Positions 61,017 to 64,000 of a DNA stretch of 64,000 nucleotides are shown one piece after another. How positions within the stretch are numbered: position 1 is the first letter of the stretch; each line of letters opens with the position of its first letter. The position numbers and the translations under genes are program-made. Below the pieces are notes generated by a model. The model made no database searches, was not told the DNA's origin, and saw only the letters and a list, made by a program, of their open reading frames with translations. The stretch lies in NCBI GenBank assembly GCA_963969595.1, contig OZ018408.1:36022108-36086107 (forward strand), read 5' to 3'. This DNA is from Neckera pumila. Its lineage: Eukaryota > Streptophyta > Bryopsida > Hypnales > Neckeraceae.

Positions 61017-61687
61017 ATAACCCCTAAAGGACCAAACACCGTTTTTTGGCAACATAGCGATTTTGGGCAGCTCACTACAAACGGAGTTTTTATTTTTTCT
61101 CTTTGAAAATTTCACAAAACATGTGCCCGAGGAGTAGCTTTAAGGTCCAACAATTTTCATAACTTTTGACTGTACAGTTAAAAAGTTATTGTATGATATG
61201 TAATCTTCCGCATTCGGCGGGCAACCTAGGCAACTCAAAAAACTCTTTCAAAATCACTTTTTTGAAAAATGAAAAAGTTGAAAGTGGTTCTAAGGAAACA
61301 TTTAAGAGGCTCTAGATTCCAAACCTACCCACAAACTGGAATTCTTAATAACTCTCACCTCATTAAACAAAATGGAGTGATTCAAACTTTTCCACTCTTA
61401 AATGTTTCCTTATAACTACTTCCAACTTTTTCATTTTTCAAAAAAGTGATTTTTGAAGGATTTTTTTGAGCTGCCCAGGCTGCCCGCCAAACATGGATAA
61501 TTACATATCATGCAATAATTTTTTAACCGTGCAGTCAAAAGTTATGAAAATTGTTGGACCTTAAAGCTACTCCTTGGGCACATGTTTTGTGAAATTTTAA
61601 AATAAAAAAAATAAAAATTCTATTCGTAGTGAGCTGCCCAAAACTGCTATGTTGCCAAAAAACATTGTTTGGTCCTTTAGGGGATAA
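61017..61687. mobile_element. TTAA-family fold-back element, 0.66 kb, ATAA duplication
   Basis: Ends CCCCTAAAGGACCAAACA are inverted and almost identical. The inverted similarity continues for about 290 bp on each side, leaving only a short centre, so the whole element folds back on itself. The flanking 4-bp duplication is ATAA (61017-61020 and 61684-61687) instead of TTAA. No coding sequence. Confidence 0.88.
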
Positions 61688-61735
61688 TCAATCGGGAAGT
61701 GGGCTACTAGGATAGCTTAAATTGATTGGTGGGTT

Positions 61736-62047
61736 TTGAAAGAAGTCGTTGAGAGACAAGATCTTTTTCATTTTCAATTGAAAGAAAGCTTGGAGCAAGC
61801 ACATTCTCACATTCTAGTTCACAATTGGAGTTTTGCGAAGGTGAAGTGTCAATTGTGGTGTGAGAGTGAACATATTGATAAGCAATTGGTGAGGATTTTG
61901 GACGTGTATGTAGTGGAAAGTTGTGTACAAGTAGTGCGGGGAAAAACAATTGGCGCAATGTTAGGAGCAAGAGAAGATTTGGATGATGATCTGGTGTTCT
62001 TGAAGGAGGTTTCGCCTACTGAGGAGCAAACTATTATTTCCGATTGA
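61736..62047 (+). CDS. Unrecognised 103-codon ORF
   Basis: The ORF is balanced in composition (FQLKESLEQAHSHILVHNWS, then LDVYVVESCVQVVRGKTIG) and clearly less AT-rich than its flanks. I recognise no domain. It may be a fragment of a gene or transposon. No ribosomal or splice context supports it further. Confidence 0.25.
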   Translation: MKEVVERQDLFHFQLKESLEQAHSHILVHNWSFAKVKCQLWCESEHIDKQLVRILDVYVVESCVQVVRGKTIGAMLGAREDLDDDLVFLKEVSPTEEQTIISD

Positions 62048-62049
62048 TC

Positions 62050-62831
62050 AAGAAGCCCAAGATGGATGAGGGGTCGGCGGGGTCGGTGGAAGGAAAAATG
62101 GTAGCTGAGAGGAGCACAATTGTGATTCAATGAGTACCTTGGCCATCGTTAGACGAGAAAGTTTGTGAATTAATGCAACTATCGCTATGCAACCTAATAT
62201 ATGAATGACCTCTTTCCTATTTTCAAAATGGATGGACCACTTCATTGTAAATGTGAAAAATAAAGAATATGAGCCCAAATTAAAAACATTGAATGATCCT
62301 AAATGGCCACAATTCTCATGTGACTTTAGAGGTAATTGAAAAGGTTGAAGGAGTTGGTCTAGATCTGATATAATTACCTTCTCACCCAAGTCATGCTCTT
62401 CAACCTTTTGATGTAATATTTTCAAATCCTTCAAGATAGCCTTTCAAAGCCTACATAGACATTTGGAACATGCAAAATAGTCAAATATAGAAAAAAAATT
62501 AGAAAAAAAAAAATAGCCCAATGGATTAGTCTTAGCTTAGAGAATTTAATGACAACATCAAATATCAAAGTTGGATTTGTAGCCATAGGTATATGTTCTT
62601 TTGATTCCAAAAGACTAAATACAAAGATGGGACAAAGTGAAGGATTTGTGACTGAATCTTTAGATGTGCAAATCCAAAAAATCTTAGAAGAAAATGCTAT
62701 GTGTGCCTTGTACTCATAAGGACATTGTTTATTATTATGTAGACTTAGAAAGGGAAGCTTGTTTTGAAGAAAAAAATTTAGATTAGGTACAAGTACCTTC
62801 AAGTACAATTCAAATTCACTTTTCAAAATTC
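62050..62831. other. No supportable gene
   Basis: The minus-strand ORFs (62434-62048, 62826-62431) have hydrophobic, low-complexity translations and no motifs. Confidence 0.4.
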
Positions 62832-63768
62832 ATAACCCTTAGAAGACCAATATGCGTTTTTGGGCTATATAGAAATTTTGGACAGATGCATGTGACCAGA
62901 GATTTCTATATTTTTGGCCCAAATTTTAATAAAAGGTGGGGATAAGGAATATCTTTCATATGCACTAAATTTCATGACATTTGGAAATAGAAGTCAAAAG
63001 TTATTGTATAATATGTAGTTTGTTTTTTAATTTGGGCAGTCCGGGTAGATAAGAAAAAAATTCTTTTTTCAAAAGAAAAAATTTGAAATTGGTTTTCTAG
63101 AGTTATATATATGTGAAAAGATTTGAATGATTCCATTTTAATCAATGAGTCAAAAGTTATAAGGATTTTTTGTTTGTGAGTAGTTAAGGGTTCTCTACTC
63201 TAAAATAAACTTTGAAGCCGTTTATCTTACTCAATTTTCAATATTTTTTGAAAAAAATAAAATCATAGGATGCAAATTGTTCATTACAACATTGCAATTA
63301 TTGGAATTGGAATTTCCCAATTCCATCATTAAATTCTTAACAATTTATTCCATAGTATTTTGAATCATTTTCTACTACTATCTACTTACTATTTTTTTCC
63401 TACATGTTGTACAATTCGAAATGATGTAAAATTCAAGCATCTGGACAACTTGTCTAGGAAAAATAATCCAAAAAAGCACCACCATTGTGGACATTTTTTC
63501 ATAAAAAAGTGAGCTTGTGAAGTGCATCTATCTTGTTTTTTGTAGGGCCAAGAAAATGATTTCAATGAATTTGAATGCTTATATCTTGCAATCCACGCTG
63601 TGGAAGTTTCTAAAATATTTACCACATGTTCTTAAGTCAACATACTACAAGATCCTACAGTTCTATATTTCAAAAAAATTCAAAAATTCAAAAATTTGGT
63701 ACTTGTACTAAAATGACAATTTTTGAGTATTTTCGGTGAAAACATAGTTATGCAGCTTTAGGGGTTAA
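62832..63768. mobile_element. TTAA-type element, 0.93 kb
   Basis: The left end is ATAACCCTTAGAAGACC and the inverted right end TTAACCCCTAAAGCTGC, on ATAA (62832-62835) and TTAA (63765-63768), one mismatch. Interior blocks match other copies: GGGCAGTCCGGGTAGATAA resembles the arms of the 61-kb element, and a block ending TTTTTGAGTATTTTCGG lies near the right end. Confidence 0.72.
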
Positions 63769-64000
63769 GATTGCCCCAACAAATGAATAAATTCACAAAA
63801 ATGCATTTGCACTAAGATAGACTAATTGCAATTACATATTTTGACAAGCACCCAATATATAGAGAATGTGACAATAATAATAGAATGGAAAGATAAGACA
63901 TTAGAAAATAGCCTTCCAAAAGGAAGGACAAGGAATTCACCAAATTGAAAAAGGCAAGAAGAATAGATTTAGTTGGAGCCTTCAAAATTGATTAAATAAG
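63769..64000. other. AT-rich window end, nothing recognised
   Basis: No ORF or repeat could be assigned. Confidence 0.4.

Noticed and set aside
1..64000. tRNA or rRNA genes
   Set aside because: I saw no cloverleaf A/B-box arrangement or rRNA core sequence by eye; a tRNAscan-type search would be needed to exclude them.

Overview
This window looks like nuclear DNA of a land plant with a large, transposon-rich genome. Coding stretches carry GT-AG type introns, and the plant-specific transposon proteins are CACTA TNP2, the plant 'Transposase_24' family and a plant Ty3/gypsy gag-pol. I cannot fix the species. No intact host gene, rRNA or tRNA is visible. Nearly everything recognisable is a decayed transposable element (TE), and elements are inserted inside elements.

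Region 1-13 kb: mostly non-coding, with degenerate tandem repeats (about 250-620), a possible terminal exon (964-1188, minus), a gag-like ORF broken by three stops (3533-5072, plus) and a broken multi-exon gene of an unclassified transposon-type family (6551-9707, minus). A 373-bp hAT-type MITE (8560-8932, target duplication CCATTTAG) splits a conserved motif of that last gene.

Region 13-33 kb: core of a large CACTA (En/Spm) element with two divergent genes. TNP2 lies on minus (19192-13988) and a Transposase_24/TNPA-like gene on plus (28568-32730). TNP2 is split by a 566-bp hAT MITE (17048-17613, duplication CATTGAAT). The spacer between the genes holds a 4.9-kb non-autonomous hAT element (23061-27956, duplication GGTTACTA) whose two ends carry inverted arrays of hairpin-forming repeats. 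That hAT element itself carries a TTAA-type element.

Region 33-38 kb: non-coding DNA and an unrecognised spliced minus-strand gene fragment (36745-35606).

Region 38-60 kb: one Ty3/gypsy retrotransposon (primer site about 38140, polypurine tract about 60300). It is about 6.3 kb once the insertions are subtracted but is spread over 22 kb by at least nine direct insertions: five TTAA-type elements, two CACTA MITEs, a probable CACTA element that contains a further TTAA element, and an 8.5-kb element with long terminal inverted repeats. Removing several of them together with one target copy rejoins gag or pol reading frames at known motifs, which fixes their boundaries from sequence alone.

Region 60-64 kb: AT-rich DNA with two more TTAA-type elements, one of them an almost perfect fold-back with arms of about 290 bp.

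The strongest candidate for something undescribed is the TTAA-target family: nine copies here, ends CCCCTAAAG...CTTTAGGGG, no transposase seen.
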